From: Alphaproteobacteria bacterium | GTDB taxonomy: Bacteria; Pseudomonadota; Alphaproteobacteria; Micavibrionales; Micavibrionaceae | Reading direction: 5' to 3' | Length of the DNA: 64,000 nt | Assembly (NCBI GenBank): GCA_030750865.1 | Contig: JASMHE010000006.1 | Coordinates: forward strand, 87,681-151,680 | In this document: positions 20,181 to 30,329 of the stretch, piece after piece | Layout of the letters: each line of letters starts with the position of its first letter | Numbering within the stretch: the stretch's first letter is position 1 | Notes under the pieces: model-generated | Seen by the model: the letters and a program-made list of their open reading frames with translations, nothing else | Told to the model about the DNA's origin: nothing | Databases searched by the model: none | Position numbers and translations under genes: made by a program

Positions 20181-20263
20181 GTGATCCTTACCCGTTTTGA
20201 TTCCTTTTCGTCATAACATTTTTTACGGCGCACCGCTTTCGATGCCGTTACACGCACGCACCA

Positions 20264-20659
20264 TTATTCCGGTGTCCATGCCTCATAATCTCCGGTTGCT
20301 TTATCGCGCTTGCCACCGGACAAAACATGCCCCGGCGGTTTATAGGCCGCATCCGATCCGGTCGGATTGGGGTGGTGCGGTTTTTGCCACGGCTTACGAA
20401 AGGCTGTCGCCTCGTCCGTATTCGGAACAACATCTGTTTGATGATGCAGCCAGCCATGCCATTCCGGCGGCACTTTGGACGCATCCGGCGTGCCTTTATA
20501 AATCACCCAGCGGCGTGTGTGTTTATATTCTTTGCGCTTCTTTGCTTCGAAATATTTATTACCAGACTGATCCACACCAATCTTCTTCGCACCGGTCAAC
20601 ACCGTGACCAGAGAAATGTGAATCGGTGAAATAACACCTAAAATGCTGAAAAAAGACAT
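20264..20659 (-). CDS. NADH:ubiquinone oxidoreductase subunit NDUFA12
   Basis: A 131-residue accessory subunit of respiratory complex I, homologous to mitochondrial B17.2 and typical of Alphaproteobacteria. The core is visible as GVDQSGNKYFEAKKR...RRWVIYKGTPDASKVPPEWHGWLHH, followed by the conserved W/R/P segment QKPHHPNPTGSDAAYKPPG. It binds at the peripheral arm near the acyl carrier subunit. The core nuo genes are not in the window. A GGAG site precedes the ATG. Confidence 0.95.
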   Translation of the reverse strand: MSFFSILGVISPIHISLVTVLTGAKKIGVDQSGNKYFEAKKRKEYKHTRRWVIYKGTPDASKVPPEWHGWLHHQTDVVPNTDEATAFRKPWQKPHHPNPTGSDAAYKPPGHVLSGGKRDKATGDYEAWTPE

Positions 20660-20768
20660 GTTTCTACTCCGTTACATAGAAACACCATCATAAACGATTT
20701 GAACCTATCGTCTATCAAAAATTTCAGGAAATACGGCTTATCCGCTTCGCACGGAAAGACGCGCCTTT

Positions 20769-23318
20769 TTACGGCGCTTCCGGTCCTTCCAGCAGGTACA
20801 CAGGCTCTTGCGCCCGCGCCTTTTCTGCCTTTGGCTTCTCGGCACTGACCGCGACATCCAGCTTACCTGCCTCTTCGTTAAATGTGACAGAGACGAAGCC
20901 GCCGGTTGTAATTCCACGATCCAGCACCTCGTACGCAATCTCGGAGGCAATTTCGTCATTCACCAGACGTTTCAACGGACGCGCGCCCATTTCCGGATCG
21001 TACGCCGCATCAGCCAGATAGCCTTTGGCCGCCGCGTCAAATTCAACGCTCAGGCCTTTTTTCTCGCTCAGACGGTCCTGCAGATTGCCCAATACTTTAT
21101 CGACAATCTTCGGCATCGTGTCTTTTTGAATACGATTGAACGGAATAATCGCGCCAATACGGTTCAGAACTTCCGGCAAGAAGTGCTTTTTCACCTCGTT
21201 CATATCAACCGTTTTCTCTTCGGCCGCGTTGTCCTCTTCATGCGCCATAAAACCGATAGACCGTTTGCGTTCAAGCGGCACTGTTCCCAGATTGCCTGTC
21301 AGAACGATGGTCGCGTTCCGCATATCATGCGTCCGGCCCTTTGCATCGGTAAATTCGCCATATTCCAGCACCTGAAGCAAAATATTCATCACATCCGGAT
21401 GGGCTTTTTCCACCTCATCAAAGATGAACAATCCGTTCGGTGCTGTCCGTAAATCTTCGGCCAGCTTCGCCCCTTCATCAAAGCCCGTATATCCGGGCGG
21501 GGCACCGATCAAGCGTGAGATCGCATGTTTTTCCATGTAATCGGCCATATCATAACGCACAGCATCCACGCCCAGAATCTTGGCTGTCTGCACGGCCATA
21601 TCGGTCTTCCCTGATCCTGTCGGACCGAGGAACAGGAAACTGCCTGCGACTTTATTATCTTCGTTCAAACCGGCCTGTGAAATCAGCAACGCCTTTTTCA
21701 TCGCATGAATGGCATCATCCTGATCAAAAAACTGGCTTTTCATTTTTGACTCATAGCCGCGTAAATGATCGCTCATGCCGCCGGCAACAAACTCCAGCGG
21801 GAATCCCTTGCGGTTGGCCACAATCGTTTGTACGTCCTTCACCGTCACACGCTTGCGCCCTTCGGATGCGACTTCAACACCGGCATCATCAAGCAAATCA
21901 AAACATGTGTCCGGCATTTTCTTATCCGTGATAAAACGCTGACACAAATCAGGAATCGCGCGAATTGCGTCTTCCTCGTAATAAACATCATGATGCGCTT
22001 CGTAAGATTGTTTCTTGCCAAGCAGAATATCCTGCGCTTGTTCAATGGTGGGTTCCTTAACAACAACCGCCTGAAAACGACGGTCCAGCGCCGCATCTGT
22101 TTCGATATATTTTTTATATTCATCGATTGTGGTCGCACCGATGACACTAATGCCGCTTGCGGCCAGTTCGGGCTTCAGAATATTGGACGCATCCATTGCG
22201 CCGCCCGCCTTGCCTGCGCCGACAATATTGTGCAATTCGTCAATGAACAAAGTCACATCAACGCCTTTGGCCTTCAAGGCCTTCACATCATCAATCACAC
22301 CTTTCAGGCGTTTTTCAAAATCACCGCGATATTTTGTGCCGGCAACCATTGCACCAACATCCAGTTCAACAATATGGCGATACCGCATCGATTTCGGCAC
22401 ACCACCGTCAACAATACGCTGTGCGATGCCTTGCACAACCGCCGTTTTCCCGACACCGGCTTCACCGATCAAAACAGGATTGGCTTTATTCTTGCGGGAA
22501 ACAACCTTGATGGAACGATCTACCTCGCTATCACGGCCTGTAATTGGGTCCAGCTTGCCCGAAAACGCAAGCTCGGTCAGGTCTGTTCCGTATTTACTGA
22601 GCGTTTCGGCCTTTGTCGTGCCGGCCAGACGGAACGGATATGCATTGCCCGACCGCACAAGTTCACGGCTTTCTGAAATTGTATTTTCATCGTCAGTATC
22701 CTGATCCGTATCCAAATCCTCATCAGGCGTTTCATGTTTCTCGCCTGCCTGCGCCCGCATTTCATTGTGGAAATCGACGGCATGCTTGACCCGGATAACA
22801 TCCTGCAAATGCAGCAAATTAATCTGTGCCTCGTCCATAAACCGCATCGGCGTTGTTTGTCTTTCCATGCCATAGAAGGCCAATAAGACATCAACAGGCT
22901 CTACATATGGCGCGACACCGTGATCGGCATTGAAATGATTCTTTTCAAGCGTTTCCATCAATTCAATCACATCACGTCCATAGGACATTTCATCAAAGTG
23001 CAGATGCGCATAATCCTGCGACGCGCCCTCATAAGTCCGCGCCGTTCTGCGGAATTGTTCATCATAAGATTTGATGGCCAATTCAAGCGAAAAAGAATCA
23101 CGGTCAACGCCGGTATCGGCAATCAGCTCTGTCAGGATGGAATTCACATCAGGCTCGGTCAAAAGGAACATAAAGAGATGATCGACACTTAACGACTCAT
23201 GACCATATTGCTCCTGCGCCGCTTCAAAGGCACAGCGAAATACATCTTTAAGGTCTTCAGAAAAATTTTCTTCTGCGAATGCAATGACGCGTTCTAAGCG
23301 ATCGTCTCTTTTCTCCAT
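20769..23318 (-). CDS. second ClpA-like AAA+ unfoldase (divergent paralogue)
   Basis: An 849-residue double-AAA+ protein. It has a ClpN-like N-domain (about 1-170), an acidic linker with Asp/Glu repeats (about 190-215), a first AAA+ module with GEAGVGKT near 285 and FIDELHNIVGAG near 358, and a second with GPTGSGKT near 575 and FIFDEVEKAHP. An IGF tripeptide in RSIGFMAHEE matches the ClpP-docking loop, so it probably feeds ClpP. The sensor region reads TGNLG instead of the usual TTNAG. It is 83 residues longer than the clpA product next door, with most of the excess in the N-domain and linker. It lies 136 bases downstream of clpA, an AT-rich gap that may hold its own promoter. Different substrates or adaptors are likely. 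Confidence 0.88.
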   Translation of the reverse strand: MEKRDDRLERVIAFAEENFSEDLKDVFRCAFEAAQEQYGHESLSVDHLFMFLLTEPDVNSILTELIADTGVDRDSFSLELAIKSYDEQFRRTARTYEGASQDYAHLHFDEMSYGRDVIELMETLEKNHFNADHGVAPYVEPVDVLLAFYGMERQTTPMRFMDEAQINLLHLQDVIRVKHAVDFHNEMRAQAGEKHETPDEDLDTDQDTDDENTISESRELVRSGNAYPFRLAGTTKAETLSKYGTDLTELAFSGKLDPITGRDSEVDRSIKVVSRKNKANPVLIGEAGVGKTAVVQGIAQRIVDGGVPKSMRYRHIVELDVGAMVAGTKYRGDFEKRLKGVIDDVKALKAKGVDVTLFIDELHNIVGAGKAGGAMDASNILKPELAASGISVIGATTIDEYKKYIETDAALDRRFQAVVVKEPTIEQAQDILLGKKQSYEAHHDVYYEEDAIRAIPDLCQRFITDKKMPDTCFDLLDDAGVEVASEGRKRVTVKDVQTIVANRKGFPLEFVAGGMSDHLRGYESKMKSQFFDQDDAIHAMKKALLISQAGLNEDNKVAGSFLFLGPTGSGKTDMAVQTAKILGVDAVRYDMADYMEKHAISRLIGAPPGYTGFDEGAKLAEDLRTAPNGLFIFDEVEKAHPDVMNILLQVLEYGEFTDAKGRTHDMRNATIVLTGNLGTVPLERKRSIGFMAHEEDNAAEEKTVDMNEVKKHFLPEVLNRIGAIIPFNRIQKDTMPKIVDKVLGNLQDRLSEKKGLSVEFDAAAKGYLADAAYDPEMGARPLKRLVNDEIASEIAYEVLDRGITTGGFVSVTFNEEAGKLDVAVSAEKPKAEKARAQEPVYLLEGPEAP

Positions 23319-23454
23319 GATATGCCCACCTGTTCTTAACTCTTTATTTATATATAGGAGTTATAGGAAAGCAAATTTTGACGATTTTTGCAATTTATTT
23401 TTTTCGTAAAATAAATTTATTCATCATTTTCAGAACGTTATCAAAAAATAGGCT

Positions 23455-25755
23455 TTATTGGTCTATTTTCTCATCTTCTGCCGCAGACGTTCTTGGCGGG
23501 TCTGTTCGCTCTTCAAAATCAAACACCAGTTCATCATCGATATAACCGATATGAACCGTTCCGCCATCGACGAGTTTGCCGAACAACAATTCCTGCGCCA
23601 GCTCTTTTTTGATCTTGTTCTGGATAATACGGCCCAGCGGACGCGCACCCATCGCAGGATCATACCCTTCTTTGGCCAGATAAGCGCGGGCCTCGTCAGA
23701 CAAAATAATCGTGACATGTTTTTCCGCAAGCTGGGCTTCAAGCTGGATAATGAATTTTTCGACAACGCGTTCGATTGTTTCGGTACTCAGCGCCGCAAAC
23801 GGGATAATCGCATCCAGACGGTTACGGAATTCCGGCGTGAACACACGCTTGATTTCTTCCTGATCGTCTTCCATGCGCATCTCGCGGCCAAAGCCCATCG
23901 GCGCCTTTGAAAGCTGCGCTGCGCCCGCATTGGTCGTCATGATCAAAATTACATTGCGGAAATCAACCACCTTGCCGTTATTATCGGTCAGCTTGCCGTA
24001 ATCCATGACCTGTAGCAACAGATTGAAAATATCGGGATGCGCTTTTTCAATTTCATCAAGCAGCAACACACAGTGCGGATGCTGGTCCACAGCGTCGGTC
24101 AAAAGACCGCCCTGTTCGAACCCGACATAGCCGGGCGGCGTGCCGATCAAGCGTGATACGGCGTGGCGTTCCATATATTCGGACATATCAAACCGCTTCA
24201 AATCGATACCCAGCGTTTTTGATAATTGTTTTGCGACCTCGGTTTTACCGACACCGGTCGGCCCGCTGAACAAATAGCAGCCAATCGGCTTTTCAGGATC
24301 GCGCAGTCCCGCGCGCGATAATTTGATCGCATCGGACAGGGTTTCAATTGCCTCATCCTGATCAAACACCATTGTTTTCAGATCACGTTCCAGATTCTGT
24401 AATGTTTCCTTGTCATCTTGGCTCACCGTCTTGGCGGGGATGCGCGCAATGGCAGAAATGACGGATTCGATATCGGCCACGTCAATCACCTTTTTGCGCT
24501 TATCTTCCGGCACAAGCATCTGGGCCGCGCCAACCTCATCAACAATATCAATCGCCTTATCCGGCAATTTGCGGTCACCGATATAACGGTCCGACAGCTC
24601 GACAGCGGCGCGTAACGCATCAATCGTATATTCGACTTTATGATGCTCTTCATAATATGGCTTCAAGCCGACCAAAATCTTATGGGCATCATCCACACTT
24701 GGTTCAGGCACATCAATTTTCTGAAAACGCCGCACAAGCGCACGGTCTTTTTCGAAATGATTGCGGTACTCTTTATATGTTGTGGACCCGATACACCGGA
24801 TCGTGCCGCGCGACAAAGCCGGCTTCAACAGGTTTGATGCGTCCATTGCCCCGCCCGAGGTCGCCCCCGCACCGATAATGGTATGGATCTCGTCAATAAA
24901 TAAAACAGCATGATCCGTTTTCTCGATTTCCTTGATCACGGCCTTCATGCGCTCTTCAAAATCACCGCGATAACGTGTTCCCGCCAATAAAGCGCCCATA
25001 TCAAGCGAATAGATCACCGCATCATGCAAGATATCCGGCACATCCTTTTCGACGATCCGCTTGGCCAGCCCTTCGGCAATGGCTGTCTTCCCGACACCCG
25101 GATCACCCACATACAGCGGATTATTCTTGGAGCGGCGGCATAAAATTTGAATCGTGCGCTCGACCTCGTGGTCCCGCCCGATCAACGGATCGATACTCCC
25201 CTTTGTCGCTTTCTGGTTCAGATTAATACAATATGTATCCAGCGCTTCTTTGCCGGATTTACTGCCACCATCGTCTTCCTCGTCAATGCCGGGGGCGGCA
25301 ACTTTTCCATCACCCTGACCGGCCACTTTCGCAATGCCGTGAGAGATATAATTCACCGCATCAAACCGCGTCATTTCCTGTTCCTGCAAGAAGAACACAG
25401 CATGACTTTCCCGTTCGGAAAACAGCGCGACCAGCACATTTGCACCGGTCACTTCTTCGCGTCCGGCTGATTGCACGTGAATGGCCGCCCGCTGTAAAAC
25501 ACGCTGAAAAGCGGTCGTCGGCTTGGCTTCTTCGATATTTTTATCAATCAGATAGGCCAGTTCATTATCCAGATATTCCCCCAGCTGTTCACGCAAGTCC
25601 GGCAAAGATACACCACAAGACCGCAACACGGCCATTGCGTCCTGATCTTCGGTCAAGGACAACAATAAATGTTCCAGCGTTGCATATTCATGATGCCGTT
25701 CACTGGCAACCATCAAAGCGCGGTGTAAAGTCTGTTCCAAATTACGTGATAGCAT
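23455..25755 (-). CDS. clpA: ATP-dependent Clp protease ATP-binding subunit ClpA
   Basis: A 766-residue canonical ClpA. The N-domain (1-150) has the repeats [25 protein letters not shown] and [22 protein letters not shown], followed by an acidic-glycine linker; AAA+ module 1 has GDPGVGKT and [12 protein letters not shown]; module 2 has [19 protein letters not shown] and the sensor TTNAG; the ClpP loop region reads APMGFGRE in place of the usual IGL/IGF. It unfolds proteins for ClpP, with ClpS delivering N-degron substrates. It lies about 60 bases downstream of clpS, the usual operon. AAAGGA precedes the ATG. Confidence 0.97.
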   Translation of the reverse strand: MLSRNLEQTLHRALMVASERHHEYATLEHLLLSLTEDQDAMAVLRSCGVSLPDLREQLGEYLDNELAYLIDKNIEEAKPTTAFQRVLQRAAIHVQSAGREEVTGANVLVALFSERESHAVFFLQEQEMTRFDAVNYISHGIAKVAGQGDGKVAAPGIDEEDDGGSKSGKEALDTYCINLNQKATKGSIDPLIGRDHEVERTIQILCRRSKNNPLYVGDPGVGKTAIAEGLAKRIVEKDVPDILHDAVIYSLDMGALLAGTRYRGDFEERMKAVIKEIEKTDHAVLFIDEIHTIIGAGATSGGAMDASNLLKPALSRGTIRCIGSTTYKEYRNHFEKDRALVRRFQKIDVPEPSVDDAHKILVGLKPYYEEHHKVEYTIDALRAAVELSDRYIGDRKLPDKAIDIVDEVGAAQMLVPEDKRKKVIDVADIESVISAIARIPAKTVSQDDKETLQNLERDLKTMVFDQDEAIETLSDAIKLSRAGLRDPEKPIGCYLFSGPTGVGKTEVAKQLSKTLGIDLKRFDMSEYMERHAVSRLIGTPPGYVGFEQGGLLTDAVDQHPHCVLLLDEIEKAHPDIFNLLLQVMDYGKLTDNNGKVVDFRNVILIMTTNAGAAQLSKAPMGFGREMRMEDDQEEIKRVFTPEFRNRLDAIIPFAALSTETIERVVEKFIIQLEAQLAEKHVTIILSDEARAYLAKEGYDPAMGARPLGRIIQNKIKKELAQELLFGKLVDGGTVHIGYIDDELVFDFEERTDPPRTSAAEDEKIDQ

Positions 25756-25817
25756 GCGTAAATCCTTTTCATATATGGTCTGCCTGCCAGCGTCGAAAAC
25801 CGTTCAAACAGAGAGAA

Positions 25818-26207
25818 TTACTCTTTTTCCATCGTGCACTGAAGCGGCTGTTCATTCGCCCGCGCGAAATCCATAACCTGTTGCACTTTACTTTCGGCGA
25901 TTTCATAGGTGAAAACGCCACACAAACCGACACCGCGACGATGCACATGCATCATGATATCTGTCGCCTCTTGTTTATTCTTGTTGAAAAATTTCTCCAG
26001 AATATGAACAACAAACTCCATCGGCGTATAATCATCGTTCAACAAAAGGACCTTATACATTGACGGTTTTTTCGTCTTCGGGCGTGGCTTCAACAATACG
26101 CCTGTCTGCGCATCATGGTCTTCACTGCCCTGATGCCCCTTATCCGGATGGTCATCATCACTCATCAGAATAATACGTTCGGGTATCTCAAATGCGTTTT
26201 TTGTCAT
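25818..26207 (-). CDS. clpS: ClpA adaptor ClpS
   Basis: A 129-residue adaptor with a long charged N-terminal tail (about 45 residues) and the ClpS core: [24 protein letters not shown], with the N-degron pocket residues Asn-Asp-Asp and Met, and [19 protein letters not shown]. It binds proteins with bulky N-terminal residues and hands them to ClpA. It is the first gene of the clpS-clpA unit. Together with aat it completes the recognition side of the N-end rule. Confidence 0.97.
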   Translation of the reverse strand: MTKNAFEIPERIILMSDDDHPDKGHQGSEDHDAQTGVLLKPRPKTKKPSMYKVLLLNDDYTPMEFVVHILEKFFNKNKQEATDIMMHVHRRGVGLCGVFTYEIAESKVQQVMDFARANEQPLQCTMEKE

Positions 26208-26360
26208 GCGTCTTCTAAAGGTTTCGGCGTTTGCATTTTATCTCAAGATTTCTATTGATATAGGTCTGCATCATCAGAACAACAATCCATACCTTCTATA
26301 ATTTTTACATTGAAATCCTTAAAAACCAAAGAATATTCTCATTTTTTTATGTATTTCCAA

Positions 26361-26396
26361 AAGAAAAACCCCGATTCCACTGCACTGGAATCGGGG
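26361..26396 (-). terminator. strong intrinsic terminator after phasin gene
   Basis: An 11-base stem, 26369-26379 with 26386-26396, of CCCCGATTCCA type around a short loop; on the minus strand it is followed by a T-rich run (complement of 26361-26368). It lies about 50 bases beyond the phasin stop. Confidence 0.85.
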
Positions 26397-26449
26397 TTCG
26401 GTTGTCATGTTGGAATAATCCAACAAACTTATTATGTCTTAATGATGTC

Positions 26450-27004
26450 TTAGGCTGCGATCGTCTCAGTCACTTTTTTGATCGATTTTGACACCTGATC
26501 ATTGATTGGCTCGAACGCATCCGTTGCAACTTTCACAGAAAGTTCAGACAGTTTTGTCGCACTTGAAACAAACTCGTCAAAGCTGGTCTGCGCAAGTTTC
26601 TGCTGTGTTTCTGTGAATTCGTTCAATGATTTGCATCCCAGAAGAGTCTTCAGCGCTTCTGAATTCTTTTCAGCGGATTCTTGTGCGATCGAAACATATG
26701 TCTTCACGAAATCTTCGCATCCTTTTGCAAAAATCGTGCTTGATTTCACCAGAACGTCAACTTGCTCCTGGCCTGCAGACGCTGCTTCTTTTGCGATTTT
26801 ATCAAACTGAACCTTATTTTGTGCTTGTGTCATTTTCTTTTCCACCTTTCTGGCTGTTGTCGGTTTCTTTGCTGTGGTATTGGTACGCTTTGCTTTTGAA
26901 ACATTCGCCTTTGCTGTCGCTTTTCTTGCTTTCGACTGCCCCGTCTTTTTCGCCGGAGTGGCCTTCGCTGTCTGCTTGCGCTTTGCGTTTGTTTCCTTAC
27001 TCAT
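26450..27004 (-). CDS. phasin family protein with basic Lys/Ala-rich N-terminus
   Basis: A protein of about 184 residues. Residues 1-58 are a Lys/Ala/Thr-rich basic tail with repeated AKKT/KATAKA-like units, resembling the histone-like tails of PhaF. The rest is a helical phasin domain (QNKVQFDKIAKEAASAGQEQVDVLVKSSTIF ... containing many Ala/Ser heptads), which coats polyhydroxyalkanoate granules. The combination suggests a granule protein that also binds DNA and helps segregate granules. No PHA synthase gene is in the window. The start at 27004 is placed by GAGGGTG seven bases upstream. Confidence 0.82.
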   Translation of the reverse strand: MSKETNAKRKQTAKATPAKKTGQSKARKATAKANVSKAKRTNTTAKKPTTARKVEKKMTQAQNKVQFDKIAKEAASAGQEQVDVLVKSSTIFAKGCEDFVKTYVSIAQESAEKNSEALKTLLGCKSLNEFTETQQKLAQTSFDEFVSSATKLSELSVKVATDAFEPINDQVSKSIKKVTETIAA

Positions 27005-27232
27005 AATCATTCACCCTCTATTACTGCACTGCAATATATTCTTATTTTCTCATGGCAGAACACGGATTGCAAGTATTTTTTTTGCATCGCACAAAAAGCT
27101 TTTTTATTTTTTCAAGTGATTTTTGATAAAATAAATACGCAATATTGGACATTTTGGCTAATCGCACCTAAAATAACTCCAGTTATTGTCACTTCTATAA
27201 TATTGCACACAAGGCACAGAGATACGTTGGAT

Positions 27233-28636
27233 ATGGGGATCCGCTACAAACAACACATCACACAGCTTTTCTTTATCGTCACCCTTGTGTGTGCAACGGT
27301 GGTAATGACCGCAACACAGGCGCAGGCTAGACCAAACCCGAAATATGCAGCCCTTGTGATGGATGCGGATACAGGTCTTATTCTGTACTCACGCTACGCT
27401 GATAAAAAACTGCACCCGGCGTCTTTGGCCAAGATGATGACCCTTCTTTTAACATTTGATGCATTGGACAACGGCACACTGCGGCGCCGCGACCGCGTTT
27501 TTATGTCCCGCAACGCCGCCAGCGCTGTGCCAAGCAAGCTCGATTTACCGCCTGGATCAAGCATTCAGGTTGAAGAAGCGATTTATGCCCTTGTGACAAA
27601 ATCAGCCAATGATGTTGCCATCGCCCTTGCAGAACGTATCGGCGGCACGGAAGAGAATTTTGCGCGCATGATGACACGCCGCGCCCAGGAACTTGGCATG
27701 TCCCGTACACGCTTTAAAAACGCATCAGGCCTGCATCATCCACATCAGGTCACCACAGCGCGCGATATTGCCAAGCTGGCGCAATATCTCATTCATGACA
27801 AAAGCAAGTATTACCACTACTTTTCGACAAAATCTTTCAGCTTCCGCGGCCACAATTACCACAACCATAACAGACTCATGAGCTATTATGACGGCATGGA
27901 CGGCCTGAAAACCGGCTATATCCGTGCATCAGGGTTTAATCTGGTCGCCTCGGCCAAGCGCGGGAATCGCCGCCTGATCGGTGTTGTTTTTGGCGGACGC
28001 TCTTCCAAAACGCGCAACAGCCATATGCAGCTCATCCTAAATCGCGGCTTCCAGAAAATTGACCGCATCATGATCGCCCAAGCGAAAACGCCGCCAATGC
28101 CCGCGCAAAAGCCACAGGTACAAACGGCCCGCGCCGGTATCAAACTGGCCTCGATTGCCCCGGCAAGCGGCGTCATGACAAAACCTGTCCTGACCGCACC
28201 ACCTGCACAAAACACATTCAAGAATGCGGGTATCGCACCACATCACAGTACGCAATTTGAAAAAGAGATCGGCGAAGGTGATTTCGACTCAGAAGAAATT
28301 GACCGCTTCCGCACGGGCTTACTGGCCATTTCTGCAATGAAATCACTCAAAGACATGTCTTTTGATGAACATAGCGCTTACGCAGACAACAAAATTTTTG
28401 GTCGGGATTGGTCTATTCAAATCGGAGCATTCCGCAATAAAAACAAAATTGAACAAATCACAGACGATGTCATCAACAAACTGCCTTACCTGTTGTCACA
28501 AAGCACGCCACATGTTGCCCCGCTCCGCACAGCGCACGGCACAATCTATCGCGGCCGCATTACAGGGCTCAGCAAAGATGAAGCCAGCACAGCCTGCAAA
28601 GCCCTGAAAGAGTGCATCATGATCGCCCCGCGTTAA
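27233..28636 (+). CDS. D-alanyl-D-alanine carboxypeptidase with C-terminal SPOR domain
   Basis: A 467-residue serine D,D-carboxypeptidase of the S11 family. After a signal peptide (about 1-32, AQA-RP) the three penicillin-binding motifs appear in order: SLAK in HPASLAKMMT, SAN in VTKSANDVA, and KTG in LKTGYIRASG. A Pro/Ala-rich linker leads to a SPOR domain at the C-terminus (DWSIQIGAFRNKNKIEQ), which binds denuded septal peptidoglycan and would target the enzyme to the division site. The start at 27233 is chosen because the signal peptide begins there; the frame stays open about 39 codons upstream. A TATAAT at 27196-27201 may be the promoter. Confidence 0.92.
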   Translation: MGIRYKQHITQLFFIVTLVCATVVMTATQAQARPNPKYAALVMDADTGLILYSRYADKKLHPASLAKMMTLLLTFDALDNGTLRRRDRVFMSRNAASAVPSKLDLPPGSSIQVEEAIYALVTKSANDVAIALAERIGGTEENFARMMTRRAQELGMSRTRFKNASGLHHPHQVTTARDIAKLAQYLIHDKSKYYHYFSTKSFSFRGHNYHNHNRLMSYYDGMDGLKTGYIRASGFNLVASAKRGNRRLIGVVFGGRSSKTRNSHMQLILNRGFQKIDRIMIAQAKTPPMPAQKPQVQTARAGIKLASIAPASGVMTKPVLTAPPAQNTFKNAGIAPHHSTQFEKEIGEGDFDSEEIDRFRTGLLAISAMKSLKDMSFDEHSAYADNKIFGRDWSIQIGAFRNKNKIEQITDDVINKLPYLLSQSTPHVAPLRTAHGTIYRGRITGLSKDEASTACKALKECIMIAPR

Positions 28637-29007
28637 TGCCTCCGATCACACTCCGCACAGCCCTGCGACCATACGCTCGCCCTCTAGAAATTGATACCCC
28701 CTTCATGTCAGACACATCGCCGCACGTAGAGATGCTGTAAAGCTGTGATGGACGCCCGCATTTGAAACAATGCCACCCCGACGATACTGCTGACGATACT
28801 TCCTGACATTGCCCTTTCAAGAACAAGCCAGCGCCCCGCATTCATTATCAAAGCACATCTCAAGGAGTGAGGAGCAAAAGCCGCCAAGCCAAGCGGCGCA
28901 CCCAAAGCCCTGAACCACGCCGCGAAAACCTCAACGACACGCACAAAAAGTCGCACCCGCTCATCACAGGCAACAAGCGACGTCAAATTGTTTTCAATAT
29001 TATGATT
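28637..29007. other. spacer without supported gene
   Basis: About 370 bases between the convergent carboxypeptidase and lipoprotein genes. A 92-codon open frame with TTG start is present on the minus strand (28708-28986) and encodes a hydrophobic chain, but it has no ribosome site and its codon choice differs from the neighbours. No hairpin terminator, RNA or repeat was recognised. Confidence 0.4.
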
Positions 29008-29850
29008 TTATCTCAGCAGACTGATCGGCTCGGCACTTGCAGACGCAGGGGCTCTTTGCTCACGGATCGCACCATCATCACCATCATGAATCTGGTACAC
29101 GCCATTATATTCCAGCTTCGGCGTTGCTTCCGGTACTTCCAGTGTAATAATACTCTGGCGGTCTTTGCCGATCATCATCGCATCATATTTGAAGACAATC
29201 GGATTATCGGACATATCGGATGTCACAACCCAGCGGTTACGCATCATCGCCGCAGCCAGCGCCTGATCGACACCCGGATAACGGACCAATACATCACCGA
29301 CAGGTTTGATGTAAACCGGTCTGGACGGATAGCCATATTCATTGGTGAAACGGGCAACAATATCATCCAGCGACGCTTTCAGGCGTTGCTGGTCAACAAG
29401 TCTATGCTCTGTTTCGATTTCCTTCAGAACCGAAGTATCACGCTTCTGACGCGATTTATTTGCGGCATAGGCCGCGTTCATTTCCGCATCATCAGGCACG
29501 GCAAATTCCTCAGGCATATCATCATACGAAGACGCGCCATCATAGCCGCGCCCATCATGTGATGCACCGGCAGATCGTGCGGCAAGCTCATCAAAGGTCG
29601 GTTGATTGCTGTACCAAACACTTTCCGTTCCCGGCGTTCTGTAATCCGCGCGGCCGATATTTTCATATCCGAACAAATAGCCACCGATAATTTCCGGTCC
29701 GGTCTGGGAACGCAATGAATGAATATCAGCTTTCCCCTTATGATATTTGTACCCTGTCGGCGCTGATCCTGTGCAGGCACCCAGTAAAAAAGGCGCTGTC
29801 ATCATCGCGAAAGTAAACAATTGAACTGGTTTCATTTTGGCACATTTCAT
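29008..29850 (-). CDS. putative lipoprotein, unknown function
   Basis: A protein of about 280 residues with a lipoprotein signal: a hydrophobic stretch and lipobox LLGAC, Cys about residue 26 from the ATG at 29850. The mature part has a low-complexity Asp/Gly/Tyr region (residues 70-125), a helical Lys/Arg segment and a C-terminal domain with alternating strands (SRPVYIKPVGDVLVRYPGV ... QSIITLEVPEATP). No family is recognised. The start could also be the ATG at 29835 or a TTG at 29859. The gene is alone between spacers. A role at the outer membrane is inferred from the lipobox only. Confidence 0.7.
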   Translation of the reverse strand: MKCAKMKPVQLFTFAMMTAPFLLGACTGSAPTGYKYHKGKADIHSLRSQTGPEIIGGYLFGYENIGRADYRTPGTESVWYSNQPTFDELAARSAGASHDGRGYDGASSYDDMPEEFAVPDDAEMNAAYAANKSRQKRDTSVLKEIETEHRLVDQQRLKASLDDIVARFTNEYGYPSRPVYIKPVGDVLVRYPGVDQALAAAMMRNRWVVTSDMSDNPIVFKYDAMMIGKDRQSIITLEVPEATPKLEYNGVYQIHDGDDGAIREQRAPASASAEPISLLR

Positions 29851-30012
29851 AGTCGGCAAGCCCCGCGCTTATTGTCTGATGATATTGCAACGGCGTAACC
29901 GTTACAGATTCGTTTTGCAGAACATGCTATCAAGTCTTTTACGCAAGGTACAGTCCGAAATGCCTGTAACCACAACTTAGCCAGAGATGTTTATGCAAAC
30001 AGTCCTGATTTA

Positions 30013-30252
30013 TCAGTGAAATGTTGTCTGCGCCGAACCATGCGCGGCAATTCTCTGCAACGCCTGATCGGACAACCAGCAAACACAGCGATTTTTATTG
30101 CGCTTACACGGCAAACGGCGATGCTCTAGATCGCCGCGCGCAATGGCTTCGTCCACGCAGGCATCCCCATATTGTGCGCGCAAATCATCTTCATACACCG
30201 CCGAAGACGATTCCTCGTAATAAGATCGTAAAATATAAAGCTCTTGTAGCAT
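30013..30252 (-). CDS. small cysteine-containing winged-helix-like protein behind Fur-box-like site
   Basis: A 79-residue protein whose N-terminal half (ELYILRSYYEESSSAVYEDDLRAQYG) and the following short helix suggest a small winged-helix fold, with four cysteines, three of them clustered in LPCKRNKNRCVCW, which could bind metal or an Fe-S cluster. GAGGGGA lies 11-12 bases before the ATG. A near-consensus Fur site lies about 80 bases upstream, so iron control is plausible. The size and cysteine pattern recall FeoC-like regulators, but no feoA or feoB is near, and identity is not established. Confidence 0.5.
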   Translation of the reverse strand: MLQELYILRSYYEESSSAVYEDDLRAQYGDACVDEAIARGDLEHRRLPCKRNKNRCVCWLSDQALQRIAAHGSAQTTFH

Positions 30253-30329
30253 GATGATGCAATCCCCTCATTTGCGTCTTGTCACATTATCAATGCCGAA
30301 CAACCGACTACACTACAACTGACCGCACT

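Noticed and set aside
28708..28986. 92-codon hydrophobic frame on the minus strand
   Set aside because: TTG start, no ribosome site, and codon use unlike neighbouring genes; kept only as a note in the spacer entry.
29008..29850. DotD/TraH-like type IV secretion lipoprotein
   Set aside because: Only the lipobox and general size agree; no secretion genes are near.
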